This document shows, in pieces, positions 49,007 to 58,219 of a DNA stretch of 64,000 nucleotides. The position numbers were made by a program, and so were the translations under genes. The DNA is from Mycobacterium sp. DL99 (GTDB lineage Bacteria > Actinomycetota > Actinomycetes > Mycobacteriales > Mycobacteriaceae): positions 1,876,916 to 1,940,915 of the forward strand of contig NZ_SJOM01000007.1 of the NCBI RefSeq assembly GCF_004762045.1, read 5' to 3'. Each line of letters opens with the position of its first letter. Position 1 is the first letter of the stretch. Under the pieces are notes generated by a model. The model did no database searches. It was not told where the DNA came from and saw only the letters and a list, made by a program, of their open reading frames with translations.

Positions 49007-50155
49007 ATGGCCAAGAACTCCATCAAAGTCTCGGCCAATGTGGCCGACACGGTCCGTCCCACGATTGCCGGCGCTGCGCGGCGTCCCGGCTGGAATGCTC
49101 TTCGCCGCATCGTCGGTCAGGTGACCACCCCGCTGCTGCCCGACGATTACCTCAAGCTGGCCAACCCGTTGTGGTCGGCGCGGGAGCTGCGTGGCCGGGT
49201 CGTCGAGGTGCGGCGGGAAACGGCTGATTCCGCGACATTGGTGATCAAACCGGGTTGGGGATTCTCGTTCGACTACGAGGCCGGCCAGTATGTGGGCATC
49301 GGTGTGCTGATCGACGGGCGGTGGCGCTGGCGGTCGTATTCGCTCACCTCGACGCCGGAGAAATCCCCTGCGGTAGGTGCGCGCACCATCACGATCACCG
49401 TCAAGGCGATGCCCGAAGGGTTCTTGTCGACTCATCTGGTCGACGGCCTGCGTCCCGGAACCGTGGTGCGGTTGGCCGCGCCACAGGGCAACTTCGTCTT
49501 GCCCGATCCGGCGCCGGCAACGGTGTTGTTCGTGACGGCGGGCTCGGGCATCACCCCGGTGATGTCGATGCTGCGCACCCTGGAGCGCCGCGACCAGATC
49601 ACCGACATCGTGCATGTGCATTCCGCGCCAACGGAATCCGACGTGATGTTCGGCCAGGAGTTGGCGGCGCTGCACGATGCGCATCCCGGCTACCGGCTGC
49701 TGTTGCGCAGTACACGGACCGAGGGCAGGCTTGATCTGGCGCAGATCGGCGACGTGGTTCCCGATTGGCGTGAGCGTCAAGCGTGGGCATGCGGGCCGGA
49801 AGGCATGCTCAACGACGCCGAGCGGGTGTGGGCGGCGGCCGGTATCGCTGACAGCCTGCACCTGGAACGGTTCGCGGTATCGCGGGCGGCTCCGCATGGC
49901 GCCGGGGGCACGGTGACGTTCGAGCGCACCGGCAAGCAGGTCACCGTTGACGGGGCGACGCCGTTGATGGATGCGGGGGAGCAGGTCGGTATCCAGATGC
50001 CGTTCGGCTGCCGGATGGGGATCTGCCAGTCGTGCGTGGTGAGTCTGGTCGACGGGCATGTGCGCGATCTGCGCACCGGTGTCGAGCATGACCCGGGCAC
50101 CCGGATCCAGACGTGTGTTTCGGCTGCTTCCGGCGACTGTGTTCTGGACGTCTAG
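49007..50155 (+). CDS. Ferredoxin-type oxidoreductase, electron donor of DesA3 (Rv3230c-like)
   Basis: 382 residues. N-terminal linker, FAD domain with [11 protein letters not shown] (RxYS flavin motif, ~residue 108) and NAD(P)H domain starting [18 protein letters not shown]-terminal plant-type [2Fe-2S] domain with Cys335, Cys340, Cys343 and Cys370 (C-x4-C-x2-C ... C). Passes electrons from NADPH to the membrane desaturase DesA3, as shown for Rv3230c. ATG at 49007 directly follows the operator palindrome. desA3 starts 68 bp downstream. Confidence 0.9.
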   Translation: MAKNSIKVSANVADTVRPTIAGAARRPGWNALRRIVGQVTTPLLPDDYLKLANPLWSARELRGRVVEVRRETADSATLVIKPGWGFSFDYEAGQYVGIGVLIDGRWRWRSYSLTSTPEKSPAVGARTITITVKAMPEGFLSTHLVDGLRPGTVVRLAAPQGNFVLPDPAPATVLFVTAGSGITPVMSMLRTLERRDQITDIVHVHSAPTESDVMFGQELAALHDAHPGYRLLLRSTRTEGRLDLAQIGDVVPDWRERQAWACGPEGMLNDAERVWAAAGIADSLHLERFAVSRAAPHGAGGTVTFERTGKQVTVDGATPLMDAGEQVGIQMPFGCRMGICQSCVVSLVDGHVRDLRTGVEHDPGTRIQTCVSAASGDCVLDV

Positions 50156-50168
50156 GCTTTACTGGCTA

Positions 50169-50206
50169 GTAACCTACGGAATCGTAGGTTACGCTACCGT
50201 AGGTAA
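50169..50206. promoter_or_regulatory. Double palindromic operator before desA3
   Basis: First site GTAACCTACG-GAAT-CGTAGGTTAC (50169-50192; perfect 10-bp arms), overlapping a second, weaker one TTACGCTACCGTAGGTAA (50189-50206). Both share CCTACGG/CCGTAGG halves with 48986-49005. They sit 18 bp before the desA3 start. Confidence 0.72.
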
Positions 50207-50223
50207 TTGAGAGGAGGCTGACG

Positions 50224-51462
50224 ATGGCAGTTACCGACGTTCCCGCATTCGCGCATCTGACCGATGCCGACATCGAGAACCTGGGCATAGAACTCGACGC
50301 GATCCGGCAGGACATCGAAGACTCCCGCGGTGAACGCGATGCGCGCTACATCCGCCGCACCATCGCGGCACAGCGTGCGCTCGACGTCGCCGGCCGCGTC
50401 ATGCTCGCGGCGAGCTCCAAGCGTTCGGCGTGGTGGGCGGGCACCGTAACCCTGGGCGTGGCCAAGATCATCGAGAACATGGAGATCGGCCACAACGTCA
50501 TGCACGGCCAGTGGGACTGGATGAACGATCCCGAGATTCACTCCTCGTCGTGGGAGTGGGACATGAGCGGGGCGTCCAAGCACTGGCGGTTCACCCACAA
50601 CTTCATGCACCACAAGTACACGAACATCCTCGGCATGGACGATGACGTGGGCTACGGCGTCATCCGCGTGACCCGGGATGCCAGGTGGAAGCCGTTCAAC
50701 CTCTACGGCAACCTGCTGTTCAACACCCTCCTCGCGATCGGCTTCGAGTGGGGCGTGGGGCTGCAGCACCTGGAGCTCGGCAAGATCTTCAAGGGCCGCG
50801 ACAATCGCAACGCCACGTTGGTCCGGGTCCGCGAGTTCGGCGTCAAGGCCGGCCATCAGCTGGCCAAGGACTATGTGGTGTGGCCGGCGCTGACGTCGCT
50901 GTCGCCCGGCGCGACCTTCAAGTCCACCTTGAAGGCCAATGCGGTGGCCAACGTCATCCGCAACGTGTGGGCCAACGCGGTGATCTTCTGCGGCCATTTC
51001 CCCGATGGCGCAGAGAAATTCACCAAGACCGACATGGTCGGTGAGAGCCGCGGGCAGTGGTACCTACGGCAGATGCTGGGCAGTGCCAACTTCGACTCGG
51101 GTCGGGCGCTGGCCTTCATGAGCGGCAACCTGAGCTACCAGATCGAGCATCACCTGTTCCCGGATCTGCCGAGCAATCGGTACGCCGAGATCGCGGTCCG
51201 GGTGCGGGCGCTGTGCGACAAGTACGACCTGCCTTACACCACGGGACCGTTCCTGGTGCAGTACGGCAAGACCTGGCGCACGATCGCCAAGCTGTCGCTG
51301 CCGGACCGGTTCCTGAAGGACACGGCCGACAACGCCCCGGAAACTCGTAGTGAGCGGATGTTCACGGAGCTCGAAGGCTACGGCGTCACCGATCCCGACA
51401 CCGGACGCCGTCGTGGCCTGAAGACGGCCATCGAGACGGTGCGGGGCTGGCGCCGCAAGTAG
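50224..51462 (+). CDS. desA3: Stearoyl-CoA delta-9 desaturase DesA3
   Basis: 412-residue membrane fatty acyl-CoA desaturase. The three histidine boxes are HNVMH-type at 90-94 (GHNVMHGQW), HNFMHH at 125-130 and QIEHH at 306-310, all intact for the diiron site. Introduces a cis double bond into stearoyl-CoA with electrons from the protein encoded just upstream. ATG at 50224 has GAGAGGAGG upstream. Orthologue of Rv3229c. Terminated by a hairpin 20 bp downstream. Confidence 0.94.
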   Translation: MAVTDVPAFAHLTDADIENLGIELDAIRQDIEDSRGERDARYIRRTIAAQRALDVAGRVMLAASSKRSAWWAGTVTLGVAKIIENMEIGHNVMHGQWDWMNDPEIHSSSWEWDMSGASKHWRFTHNFMHHKYTNILGMDDDVGYGVIRVTRDARWKPFNLYGNLLFNTLLAIGFEWGVGLQHLELGKIFKGRDNRNATLVRVREFGVKAGHQLAKDYVVWPALTSLSPGATFKSTLKANAVANVIRNVWANAVIFCGHFPDGAEKFTKTDMVGESRGQWYLRQMLGSANFDSGRALAFMSGNLSYQIEHHLFPDLPSNRYAEIAVRVRALCDKYDLPYTTGPFLVQYGKTWRTIAKLSLPDRFLKDTADNAPETRSERMFTELEGYGVTDPDTGRRRGLKTAIETVRGWRRK

Positions 51463-51481
51463 CTTCATCCAGTTTCTTCAT

Positions 51482-51539
51482 CGAATGTGGGCTTGTGTTC
51501 GAGGATCCGTCGGGATCGGAGAGCGCAAGCCCACATTCG
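51482..51539. terminator. Terminator hairpin after desA3
   Basis: Perfect 14-bp arms CGAATGTGGGCTTG (51482-51495) and CAAGCCCACATTCG (51526-51539); the 30-base loop contains a second GATCC/GGATC hairpin. Begins 20 bp after the desA3 stop. Confidence 0.72.
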
Positions 51540-51621
51540 TGTCTGACCGGATGCCATATTCCAAGCAATCGCCCCACGTACTCCCAGGTTCCTCGCAGCC
51601 GTCGCTCATACTCTGTCGCTC

Positions 51622-52047
51622 GTGAAGAGGAAGCTCGGCGCGGCTGCCATGGTGCTCTGTGCCTCGGTCGTCCCCATGGGTGCGCTGGCCACCGGTGTCG
51701 CCGCGGCCGACGATTACGCGGGCCAGAAGTACTCTGACGTGCAGTCGGCGCTGGCCGGTTCCGGCATGAAGGGTGTCATCGCGACCCGCTCCGGTGATTC
51801 GGAATCCGACGACGACTGCGTGGTGACGAGTTCGGAAAAGGCGTCCTGGCACAAGGGTGACAATTTCGCACCGGTCACCGACACCGTGCTGCTAAACCTC
51901 AACTGCAATGCCGGGGTGGCGTCGGCGAAGACGCCGGGCAACTCGGCCGCCAGCCCGGAGGGACGCGCCGCCATCGCGGCGGCCAAGCAGCAGGCCGAAC
52001 AGCAGCAGCAGCAGGCAGCGGCCGACGAGGCCAAGACCAAGCACTGA
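51622..52047 (+). CDS. Small secreted protein with PASTA-like segment
   Basis: 141 residues, GTG at 51622. Signal peptide ~1-29 (MKRKLGAAAMVLCASVVP then GVAAAD). The mature part starts YAGQKYSDVQSALAGSGMKG, which resembles a PASTA half-domain, contains two cysteines and ends in a Gln/Ala/Lys tail (QQAEQQQQQ) that is low in complexity. Function unknown; such proteins are common mycobacterial secreted products. Not linked to neighbours by strand continuity with the SDR that follows. Confidence 0.75.
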   Translation: MKRKLGAAAMVLCASVVPMGALATGVAAADDYAGQKYSDVQSALAGSGMKGVIATRSGDSESDDDCVVTSSEKASWHKGDNFAPVTDTVLLNLNCNAGVASAKTPGNSAASPEGRAAIAAAKQQAEQQQQQAAADEAKTKH

Positions 52048-52072
52048 GCTGGCTTGACCTCGCCGGGGCGCG

Positions 52073-52879
52073 TCACATATTCAGCTCCCAGACCTTCGGC
52101 CAGTCTTTCCCGCGGAACGCGGCGTCGGTACCGCCGTCGATGAAGATGACCGACCCGACGAAGTAACCCGCCTCGGGGCCGAGGAGGAACGCCACCAATG
52201 CGGCCACCTCTTCGGGCCGCCCGCCGCGTCCGGCCGGGATGGTCTTGAGGAACTGCTCCATCGCCTCGCCGGTCAGTGGGTCCTTGCGCCCCTCCTGGGT
52301 CATCGGCGTATCGATGAGCCCGGGTGCGATCGCGTTGAGCCGGATGCCTTCGGCGATGTACTCCGCGGACTTGGTGCGCGCGTAGTACGCCAGTGCGGCC
52401 TTGGTGGCCGGGTAGGCCTGCAGCGCCGCGAAATCGCCATAGGTGGAGGCGACGGTGTTGGCGCCGACCTCGTCGCCGGCGAGGCAGGCCTCGGCCATCT
52501 CGACCGGCCAATTTGGTTGGCTGGTAGTCGAATTCGAGCTGATCAGTACCACCGAAGCGTTCTCGCTGTTGGCCAGCAGCGGGCGCAGACCTTCCAGCAG
52601 CTCGACCGCCGCGAAGTAGTTGACGGCGATCAGCAGGTGCGCCGGACGGCCGGCTGCGGCGGCCAGCCCGGCGAACGGGACGAAACCGTCGATACCGTCG
52701 CCGGCCAGCTCGGTGACCTTCGCGATCGCCTCCGCGCGCCCGTCCGGGGTGCTCAGGTCCACGTTCACGTCGGCATCGTGCAGGTCGACGCCGATCACCC
52801 GATGTCCGTCGGACTCCAGCCGTTTCTTGGTCGCAGCGCCAAGTCCCGAGGCGCTGCCGGTGAGAACATAAGTAGCCAC
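52073..52879 (-). CDS. Short-chain dehydrogenase/reductase, NAD(P)-binding
   Basis: 268 residues. TGSASGLG (residues 7-14), GVDLHDADVNVDLS (cofactor specificity), catalytic Ser in VLISSNS and Tyr/Lys in AYPATKAAL, then the loop IAPGLIDTPMT. Classic SDR of the hydroxysteroid-dehydrogenase type; substrate unknown. Converges on the small secreted protein gene; 70 bp from rsgA on the same strand. Confidence 0.88.
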   Translation of the reverse strand: MATYVLTGSASGLGAATKKRLESDGHRVIGVDLHDADVNVDLSTPDGRAEAIAKVTELAGDGIDGFVPFAGLAAAAGRPAHLLIAVNYFAAVELLEGLRPLLANSENASVVLISSNSTTSQPNWPVEMAEACLAGDEVGANTVASTYGDFAALQAYPATKAALAYYARTKSAEYIAEGIRLNAIAPGLIDTPMTQEGRKDPLTGEAMEQFLKTIPAGRGGRPEEVAALVAFLLGPEAGYFVGSVIFIDGGTDAAFRGKDWPKVWELNM

Positions 52880-52949
52880 AATCAGCGACCCTAGTGCGCC
52901 GCGGCGGTGGATTTGCGCGATGTGCCGCCCAGCGGTACGCGGGAAGCGA

Positions 52950-53930
52950 TCAGGCTTCCTTCAAAACCGCCAACAGGCGACGAGCGGCCGCGACGCGGCC
53001 GGCCGCCGGGCCGGACAAATTGTCCAGGGCGCACTCCGGGTCGGCGGGCGGGCCCATGTGGCCGCACCCGCGCGGACAGTCGTCGATGGTCTCCGCCAGG
53101 TCCGAGAACGCCAGGATCACGTCATCGGGTTGGATGTGGGCCAGGCCGAACGAGCGGATCCCCGGGGTATCGATCACCCAACCGGTTCCATCGAGCGGCA
53201 GCGCCACCGACTGAGTGGAGGTGTGCTTGCCCTTGCCCACCCCGGAAACCTCGCCGGTTGCCCGGTCTGCCTCTGGGACAAGACGATTCACCAGGGTGGA
53301 CTTGCCGACCCCGGAGTGGCCGAGGAACACGGTGACCTGATCGATCAGCAGCGGGGCGACTGCCTCCAGGGGATCTTCTCGGCCGGCGTTGACGATGGTC
53401 AGGTCCAGGTCGGCAAACTGTGCAGCGAAGGGTTCCGGCGGGGCCAGGTCCGACTTCGTCAGGCACAGAATGGGTTTCAGCCCTCCGGCGTAGGCGGCGA
53501 TCAGTGTTCGTTCAACGAACCCGGTGCGCGGGGGCGGGTCGGCCAGCGCCACCACGATCAGCAGCTGATCGGCATTGGCGACCACGACACGTTCGGTCGG
53601 ATCGGTGTCATCGGCGGTGCGGCGCAACACTGTTCGGCGCTCACCGCGGCGCACGATGCGGGCCAGGGTGTCGGGCCGCCCGGACAGGTCGCCGACGATG
53701 TCGACGTCGTCGCCGACCACGATCGGGGTGCGGCCCAGTTCACGGGCCCGCATGGCGACCACGCGGTGATGCGGGTCGCGGTCGAGCGCACAGCCCCACC
53801 GGCCACGGTCGACGGTGACCACCATCGCCGACTGGGCATCGGCGTGGTCCGGCCGGGTCTTGGTGCGCGGACGCGAGCCTTTACCCGGCCTGATCCGGAC
53901 ATCGGACTCGTCGTAATCCCGCGCTCCCAA
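52950..53930 (-). CDS. rsgA: Ribosome small-subunit GTPase RsgA
   Basis: 326 residues, TTG start at 53930, matching the Rv3228 N-terminus. OB-fold, then a circularly permuted GTPase domain: CLTKSDL (G4), GHSGVGKSTLVNRL (G1 P-loop) and IDTPGIR (G3). C-terminal zinc-binding CPRGCGHMGPPADPEC. Assembly checkpoint for the 30S subunit. Six bases downstream of aroA, the conserved aroA-rsgA operon of mycobacteria. Confidence 0.93.
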   Translation of the reverse strand: MGARDYDESDVRIRPGKGSRPRTKTRPDHADAQSAMVVTVDRGRWGCALDRDPHHRVVAMRARELGRTPIVVGDDVDIVGDLSGRPDTLARIVRRGERRTVLRRTADDTDPTERVVVANADQLLIVVALADPPPRTGFVERTLIAAYAGGLKPILCLTKSDLAPPEPFAAQFADLDLTIVNAGREDPLEAVAPLLIDQVTVFLGHSGVGKSTLVNRLVPEADRATGEVSGVGKGKHTSTQSVALPLDGTGWVIDTPGIRSFGLAHIQPDDVILAFSDLAETIDDCPRGCGHMGPPADPECALDNLSGPAAGRVAAARRLLAVLKEA

Positions 53931-53936
53931 GGTGGC

Positions 53937-55259
53937 TTACTTCCCCCTCACAGGCGGGTCGCCCGCCAGCATCAGCGCCCACATCGACGGGAAGTCCGGC
54001 AGGGTCTTGGCCGTGGTCGCGATGTTCTCCACCTCCACACCGGGCACCCGCAGGCCGATGATCGCGCCGGCCGTGGCCATCCGATGGTCGGCATAGGAGC
54101 GCCAGGTACCGCCGTGCAGCGGCCGCGCCGTGATGAGCAGGCCGTCCTCGGTCTCGCGGCAGTCGCCGCCGAGCCCGTTGATCTCGGTGGTCAGTGCCGC
54201 CAGCCGGTCGGTCTCGTGCCCGCGCAGATGCGCGATGCCCCGCAGCTGCGACGTCGCGCCGTCACGGGCCAGCGCGGCCAGTGCGGCGACGGTGGGGGCC
54301 AGCTCGCCCACATCGTGCAGGTCGGCGTCGAACCCGTCGTAGCCTTCGGCGCCACTGACTTCCAGATGTGAATCACGCTGGTGAACAGTCGCATTCACCT
54401 TCGTGAGCAGGTCGAGGATCGTGTCGGCAGGCTGGATGCTCACCGACGGCCAGCCGGCGATCCGCACCGTTCCGCCGGTGACGATCGCGGCGGCCAGAAA
54501 CGGCGTGGAGTTGGACAGGTCAGGCTCGATGCTCCAGTCCCGTGCGGCGACCGGGCCGGGGGACACCCGCCACCGGTTGGGGACGGAGTCGTCGACCAGC
54601 ACGCCGGCGTCACGCAACATCGCCACCGTCATCGACACATGCGGGGCCGAGGGCACCGAGGTGCCGGTGTGCACGATGGTGAGCCCGTCGGCGAACGTCG
54701 CACCGGACAGCAACAGCCCGGAGACGAACTGCGAGGAGCCCGAGGCGTCGATCTCGACCGTGCCGCCGGCCACGGCGCCACGGCCGCGCACCGCGAACGG
54801 CAGCGCGTCACCATCGACATCCACCCCCAGACCGCGCAGCGCGTCGAGTAGTGGGGCGATGGGCCGGGACCGGGCCTGCTCATCGCCGTCGAACGTCACC
54901 GAGGTGGTACTCAGCGCTGCGACCGGCGGCACGAACCGCAGCACAGTGCCGGCCAGTCCGCAGTCGACCCGGGCATCGGTGGCCGGCGCGATACCGCCGC
55001 TGACCGTCAACTCGGTGTCGTCGTGTTCGGCCGGTTGCACGGTGACACCCAAGGTGCGGATGGCGTCGATCATCAGATCGGTGTCGCGGCTACGCAGCGA
55101 GCCGCGGACCGTCGAGGGGCCCTGTGCGGTGGCCAGCGCGGCCAGCACGAGCGCTCGGTTGGTCAGAGACTTCGAACCGGGCACCGTCACCGTGGCATCG
55201 ACCGGGGTTGTCGTCGACGGAGCCGGCCAGTGCTCCCACTGTTCCTCACGCGCGCTCAC
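53937..55259 (-). CDS. aroA: 5-enolpyruvylshikimate-3-phosphate synthase AroA
   Basis: 440 residues; sixth step of the shikimate pathway. Signatures: [18 protein letters not shown] (phosphate-binding, residues ~28-45), the second-lobe segment [14 protein letters not shown] and [17 protein letters not shown] near the C-terminus. GTG at 55259 as start. Orthologue of Rv3227. Forms an operon with rsgA, divergent from the SRAP gene across 45 bp. Confidence 0.94.
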   Translation of the reverse strand: MSAREEQWEHWPAPSTTTPVDATVTVPGSKSLTNRALVLAALATAQGPSTVRGSLRSRDTDLMIDAIRTLGVTVQPAEHDDTELTVSGGIAPATDARVDCGLAGTVLRFVPPVAALSTTSVTFDGDEQARSRPIAPLLDALRGLGVDVDGDALPFAVRGRGAVAGGTVEIDASGSSQFVSGLLLSGATFADGLTIVHTGTSVPSAPHVSMTVAMLRDAGVLVDDSVPNRWRVSPGPVAARDWSIEPDLSNSTPFLAAAIVTGGTVRIAGWPSVSIQPADTILDLLTKVNATVHQRDSHLEVSGAEGYDGFDADLHDVGELAPTVAALAALARDGATSQLRGIAHLRGHETDRLAALTTEINGLGGDCRETEDGLLITARPLHGGTWRSYADHRMATAGAIIGLRVPGVEVENIATTAKTLPDFPSMWALMLAGDPPVRGK

Positions 55260-55304
55260 GCACTACATCCTGCCTTGTCCGCCGATTCTGCAACCATGGG
55301 CACT

Positions 55305-56081
55305 ATGTGTGGACGTTTCGCGGTGACCACCGATCCCGCGCTGCTGGCGCAGAAAATCCAGGCCATCGACGAGAGCACGTCGAGCACGGCGAGCTCGGGG
55401 GACAAGGATGTCGCGGGCGCGAACTACAACGTCGCGCCCACCACGACCATCAGCAGCGTGGTCAAACGGCACAGCGAACCCACCGACGAGTCGACGCGCC
55501 GCGTCCGCTCGATGCGCTGGGGACTGATCCCGCCGTGGGTGAAAACCGCCGAGGGCGGCGGCCCCGACACCAAGGGCCCGTTGTTGATCAACGCGCGCGC
55601 CGACAAGGTCACCAGCTCAGCGGCATTCCGCAACTCCGCCAAGAACAAGCGCTGCCTGATCCCGATGGACGGCTGGTACGAGTGGAAGCCGAATCCGGAC
55701 GCAAACAAGAAAGCCAAGACGCCGTACTACATGTACGGCGCCGACGGTGAGCTGCTGTTCATGGCGGGGCTGTGGACCACGTGGCGCCCCCAAGGGGCCC
55801 CCAGGGACGCGCCGCCCCTGCTCAGTTGCACGATCATCACCACCGATGCGGCCGGTCCGCTCGCCGAGATCCACGATCGGATGCCGCTGACCATCAGTGC
55901 GACTGACTGGGACCGCTGGATGGATCCCGACGCGCCGATCGACGAGGGGCTGCTGCGCGGCCACGGGGATCTGGACCGGATCGCGGTTCGCGAGGTGTCG
56001 CGACTGGTCAACAGTGTCCGCAACAACGGCCCGGAGCTCATCGAGCCGGCGGGGCCCGAAGAAGAGATGGGGTTGTTTTGA
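55305..56081 (+). CDS. SRAP-domain protein (HMCES/YedK-type abasic-site shield)
   Basis: 258 residues. Family members crosslink to abasic sites in single-stranded DNA through Cys2 after removal of Met1. ATG 55305 gives MCGRF with Cys2 exactly in place; ATG 55296 (MGTMCGRF) would bury it, which decides the start. Conserved N-terminal NARADKV, MDGWYEW (Glu) and the final conserved His-containing HDRMPL are present, so the active site is complete. Orthologue of Rv3226c. Its TGA overlaps the TTG of the following methyltransferase gene by four bases. Confidence 0.92.
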   Translation: MCGRFAVTTDPALLAQKIQAIDESTSSTASSGDKDVAGANYNVAPTTTISSVVKRHSEPTDESTRRVRSMRWGLIPPWVKTAEGGGPDTKGPLLINARADKVTSSAAFRNSAKNKRCLIPMDGWYEWKPNPDANKKAKTPYYMYGADGELLFMAGLWTTWRPQGAPRDAPPLLSCTIITTDAAGPLAEIHDRMPLTISATDWDRWMDPDAPIDEGLLRGHGDLDRIAVREVSRLVNSVRNNGPELIEPAGPEEEMGLF

Positions 56082-57586
56082 GCGGTTTCGGGGGTGGCGG
56101 CGTTGATGTAGACGTCGTCGACGCGATCGGTGCCGACCTCCGCTCGGCCGGGTTCACCACCGACGGCGTGGCCGATCTGCTGGGCGCCGACGCCAACGCG
56201 GCGCTGAGCCGGGGGGTGTGGTGGCCCGCACTGCGGGTCACCCATGCCGTGCCGGCCGACCGCCAGCGCCTGGGTGTGCTGGTGCGTCTTCTGCTGCTGG
56301 GCACCGAGGAGACGCCGCCGTCGGTCGAGGCGGCGTTCCCGTCCGTCAGCGTGCAGACGTTGGCCGCCAATGGCGTTCTGGAGTTCAACGGTGACAGGGT
56401 GCGGGCGGCCCTGGACATCCGGCCGCACAGTGACGGCGAGCGGGACTTCTACGTGGTGTCGGATCAGGACGCTGCGGTGCGGCGTGGGCCGTTGCGCCAC
56501 GACCATGTGCTGGGCATCGGTGGGGCGTCGGTGTCACTGGCCCGTGCGGTGACGCGCAACCCCGCCGGCCGCGCGCTCGATCTCGGCACCGGATGCGGTA
56601 TCCAGGCTCTGCATTTGAATGCGCACAGCGACGAGATCGTCGCAACCGACACCAACGAGCGGGCTCTGGCCCTGGCGGCGATGACCGCGCGGCTCAACGG
56701 TATGGCGTGGGATCTGCGGCATGGCAGCCTGTTCGAGCCGGTCACCGGTGAGCGTTTCGATCTGATCGTGTCGAACCCGCCCTTCGTGGTGGGCTCCGGC
56801 GCCCGTGACTACATCTACCGCGACTCGGGTCTTGCCGGGGATGCGTTGTGCCAGAGCCTCATCGAGCAGGTCGGCGATCATCTGTCGCCGGGCGGTACCG
56901 CGCACATCATGGCCAACTGGATCGTGCGGGACGGCCAGGAGTGGCGTGACCGGGTCCGTGGCTGGCTGGCAGGGACCGGCCTGCACGCCTGGGTGGTGCA
57001 GCGCGAACTGGCCGACCCGGTCAGCTACGTGTCGCTGTGGCTGGCCGATGCGGGCGAGGATCTCGAACGGCAGGCGCAGCGGGGCGGGCAATGGCTCGAC
57101 TGGTTCACCGAACAGGGCATCGCCGGAATCGGCATGGGCATGATCTCGCTGCGGGTCCCGCGCGACGGGGAACCGCCCGAGCAGATCCTCGAGGAGATCA
57201 CCGGCGCCGACGAGGCGCTCACCGGCTCGGAAGTGGACGCGTTCTTCGCCCGGCGGGTCTACCTGCGCGACACTTCCGACGATGCGCTGCTGGCGGCCCG
57301 GCTGTCCACGGCGCCGGTTTTCCTGGAGGAGCAGTCGCTCCCAGGACCAGAGGGCTGGCAGGAGGTCGGGGCCGCGGTGCGCCGCCCGGGCGGCCCGGCC
57401 GCGGTGATCGGCGTCGACGAGGTGCTGCGGGCGCTGCTGGCAGGTTGTCGCGGCGAGGTGCCACTCGGAACGTTGATCCAGCTGCTCGCCGCCCATCACG
57501 GGGTGGATTCCGATGCCCTGGCGCAGGCCGCACTGCCGGAGGTGCGGGAGGCGATCGGTCGCGGAATCCTCTATCAGGCGGAGTGA
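56078..57586 (+). CDS. Methyltransferase with NPPF motif, coupled to the SRAP gene
   Basis: 502 residues. TTG start at 56078, overlapping the SRAP stop. N-terminal domain (~1-150), then a class I SAM methyltransferase (~155-330) with LDLGTGCGIQALHL (motif I), ATDTNERAL (acidic motif II) and SNPPFVV (NPPF, found in N6-adenine and glutamine methyltransferases); a C-terminal domain follows (~340-502). The NPPF motif makes a polar nitrogen acceptor likely, in nucleic acid or protein. Similar proteins are conserved in mycobacteria without assigned function. Coupling with SRAP hints at DNA (inference). Confidence 0.82.
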   Translation: MSGFGGGGVDVDVVDAIGADLRSAGFTTDGVADLLGADANAALSRGVWWPALRVTHAVPADRQRLGVLVRLLLLGTEETPPSVEAAFPSVSVQTLAANGVLEFNGDRVRAALDIRPHSDGERDFYVVSDQDAAVRRGPLRHDHVLGIGGASVSLARAVTRNPAGRALDLGTGCGIQALHLNAHSDEIVATDTNERALALAAMTARLNGMAWDLRHGSLFEPVTGERFDLIVSNPPFVVGSGARDYIYRDSGLAGDALCQSLIEQVGDHLSPGGTAHIMANWIVRDGQEWRDRVRGWLAGTGLHAWVVQRELADPVSYVSLWLADAGEDLERQAQRGGQWLDWFTEQGIAGIGMGMISLRVPRDGEPPEQILEEITGADEALTGSEVDAFFARRVYLRDTSDDALLAARLSTAPVFLEEQSLPGPEGWQEVGAAVRRPGGPAAVIGVDEVLRALLAGCRGEVPLGTLIQLLAAHHGVDSDALAQAALPEVREAIGRGILYQAE

Positions 57587-57615
57587 CAGGGCTCTAGAGG
57601 ATTCCTCGGTTTTGC

Positions 57616-57628
57616 TAGAATATTTCTC
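57616..57628 (+). promoter_or_regulatory. Promoter of leaderless TetR transcript
   Basis: TAGAAT (57616-57621) matches the TANNNT -10 box and lies seven bases before the GTG at 57629, the distance at which transcription would start at the start codon itself. CTCTAGAG (57592-57599) and GAGGATTCCTC (57597-57607), overlapping palindromes just upstream, may be the operator. Confidence 0.5.
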
Positions 57629-58219
57629 GTGGGACCGTCCAGGGCCAGAGGTGCGCGAGACCGGTTGATCTCGGTTGCGCGTCGTCGTTTCGCTGCCGAG
57701 GGGACCATCGCGCCGACGCTGGATGAGGTGCGGCGCGAGGCCGAGGTGAGCGTCGGATCGCTCTACCATCACTTCCCCGACAAGCCCGCGTTGGCGGCGG
57801 CGGTCTACGCACAGCTCATGGCTGAGTACCAGGTGGGTTTCCTGGCCATGTTGCGCGAACAGGCCACCGCCGAAGACGGGATCCGGGGCGGTGTCCGCAA
57901 CCACCTGAACTGGGTGGCGACCCACCGCGGTGAGGCGGCGCTACTGCTGGGCGATCGGCTGGACAGCCCGGAGCTGCGTGACGCCAACCAGAACTTCTTC
58001 GCGACCATCCGGGACTGGTGGCGCCCGCACCACACCTACGGGGCGCTGGTGGACATGCGGCCGGGTATCACGGCCGCCCTGTGGCTCGGTCCCGCGCAGG
58101 AGTACGCCCGCTACTGGGTAGCCGGCGGTACCGCCGACATGGACAGCGACGCCGTCGAGACATTCGCCGATGCGGCATGGAAAGCACTGCAGGCCAGACC
58201 AGTTGAGGAGCTCTCGTGA
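57629..58219 (+). CDS. TetR-family regulator
   Basis: 196 residues, GTG at 57629, probably leaderless. HTH: RDRLISVARRRFAAEG then TLDEVRREAEVSVGSLYHHFPDK (residues ~9-50), a classical TetR recognition helix (VGSLYHHF). The C-terminal part is unassigned. Its TGA overlaps the start of the enoyl-CoA hydratase gene, so it is probably co-transcribed with it and may control it. Confidence 0.86.
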   Translation: MGPSRARGARDRLISVARRRFAAEGTIAPTLDEVRREAEVSVGSLYHHFPDKPALAAAVYAQLMAEYQVGFLAMLREQATAEDGIRGGVRNHLNWVATHRGEAALLLGDRLDSPELRDANQNFFATIRDWWRPHHTYGALVDMRPGITAALWLGPAQEYARYWVAGGTADMDSDAVETFADAAWKALQARPVEELS

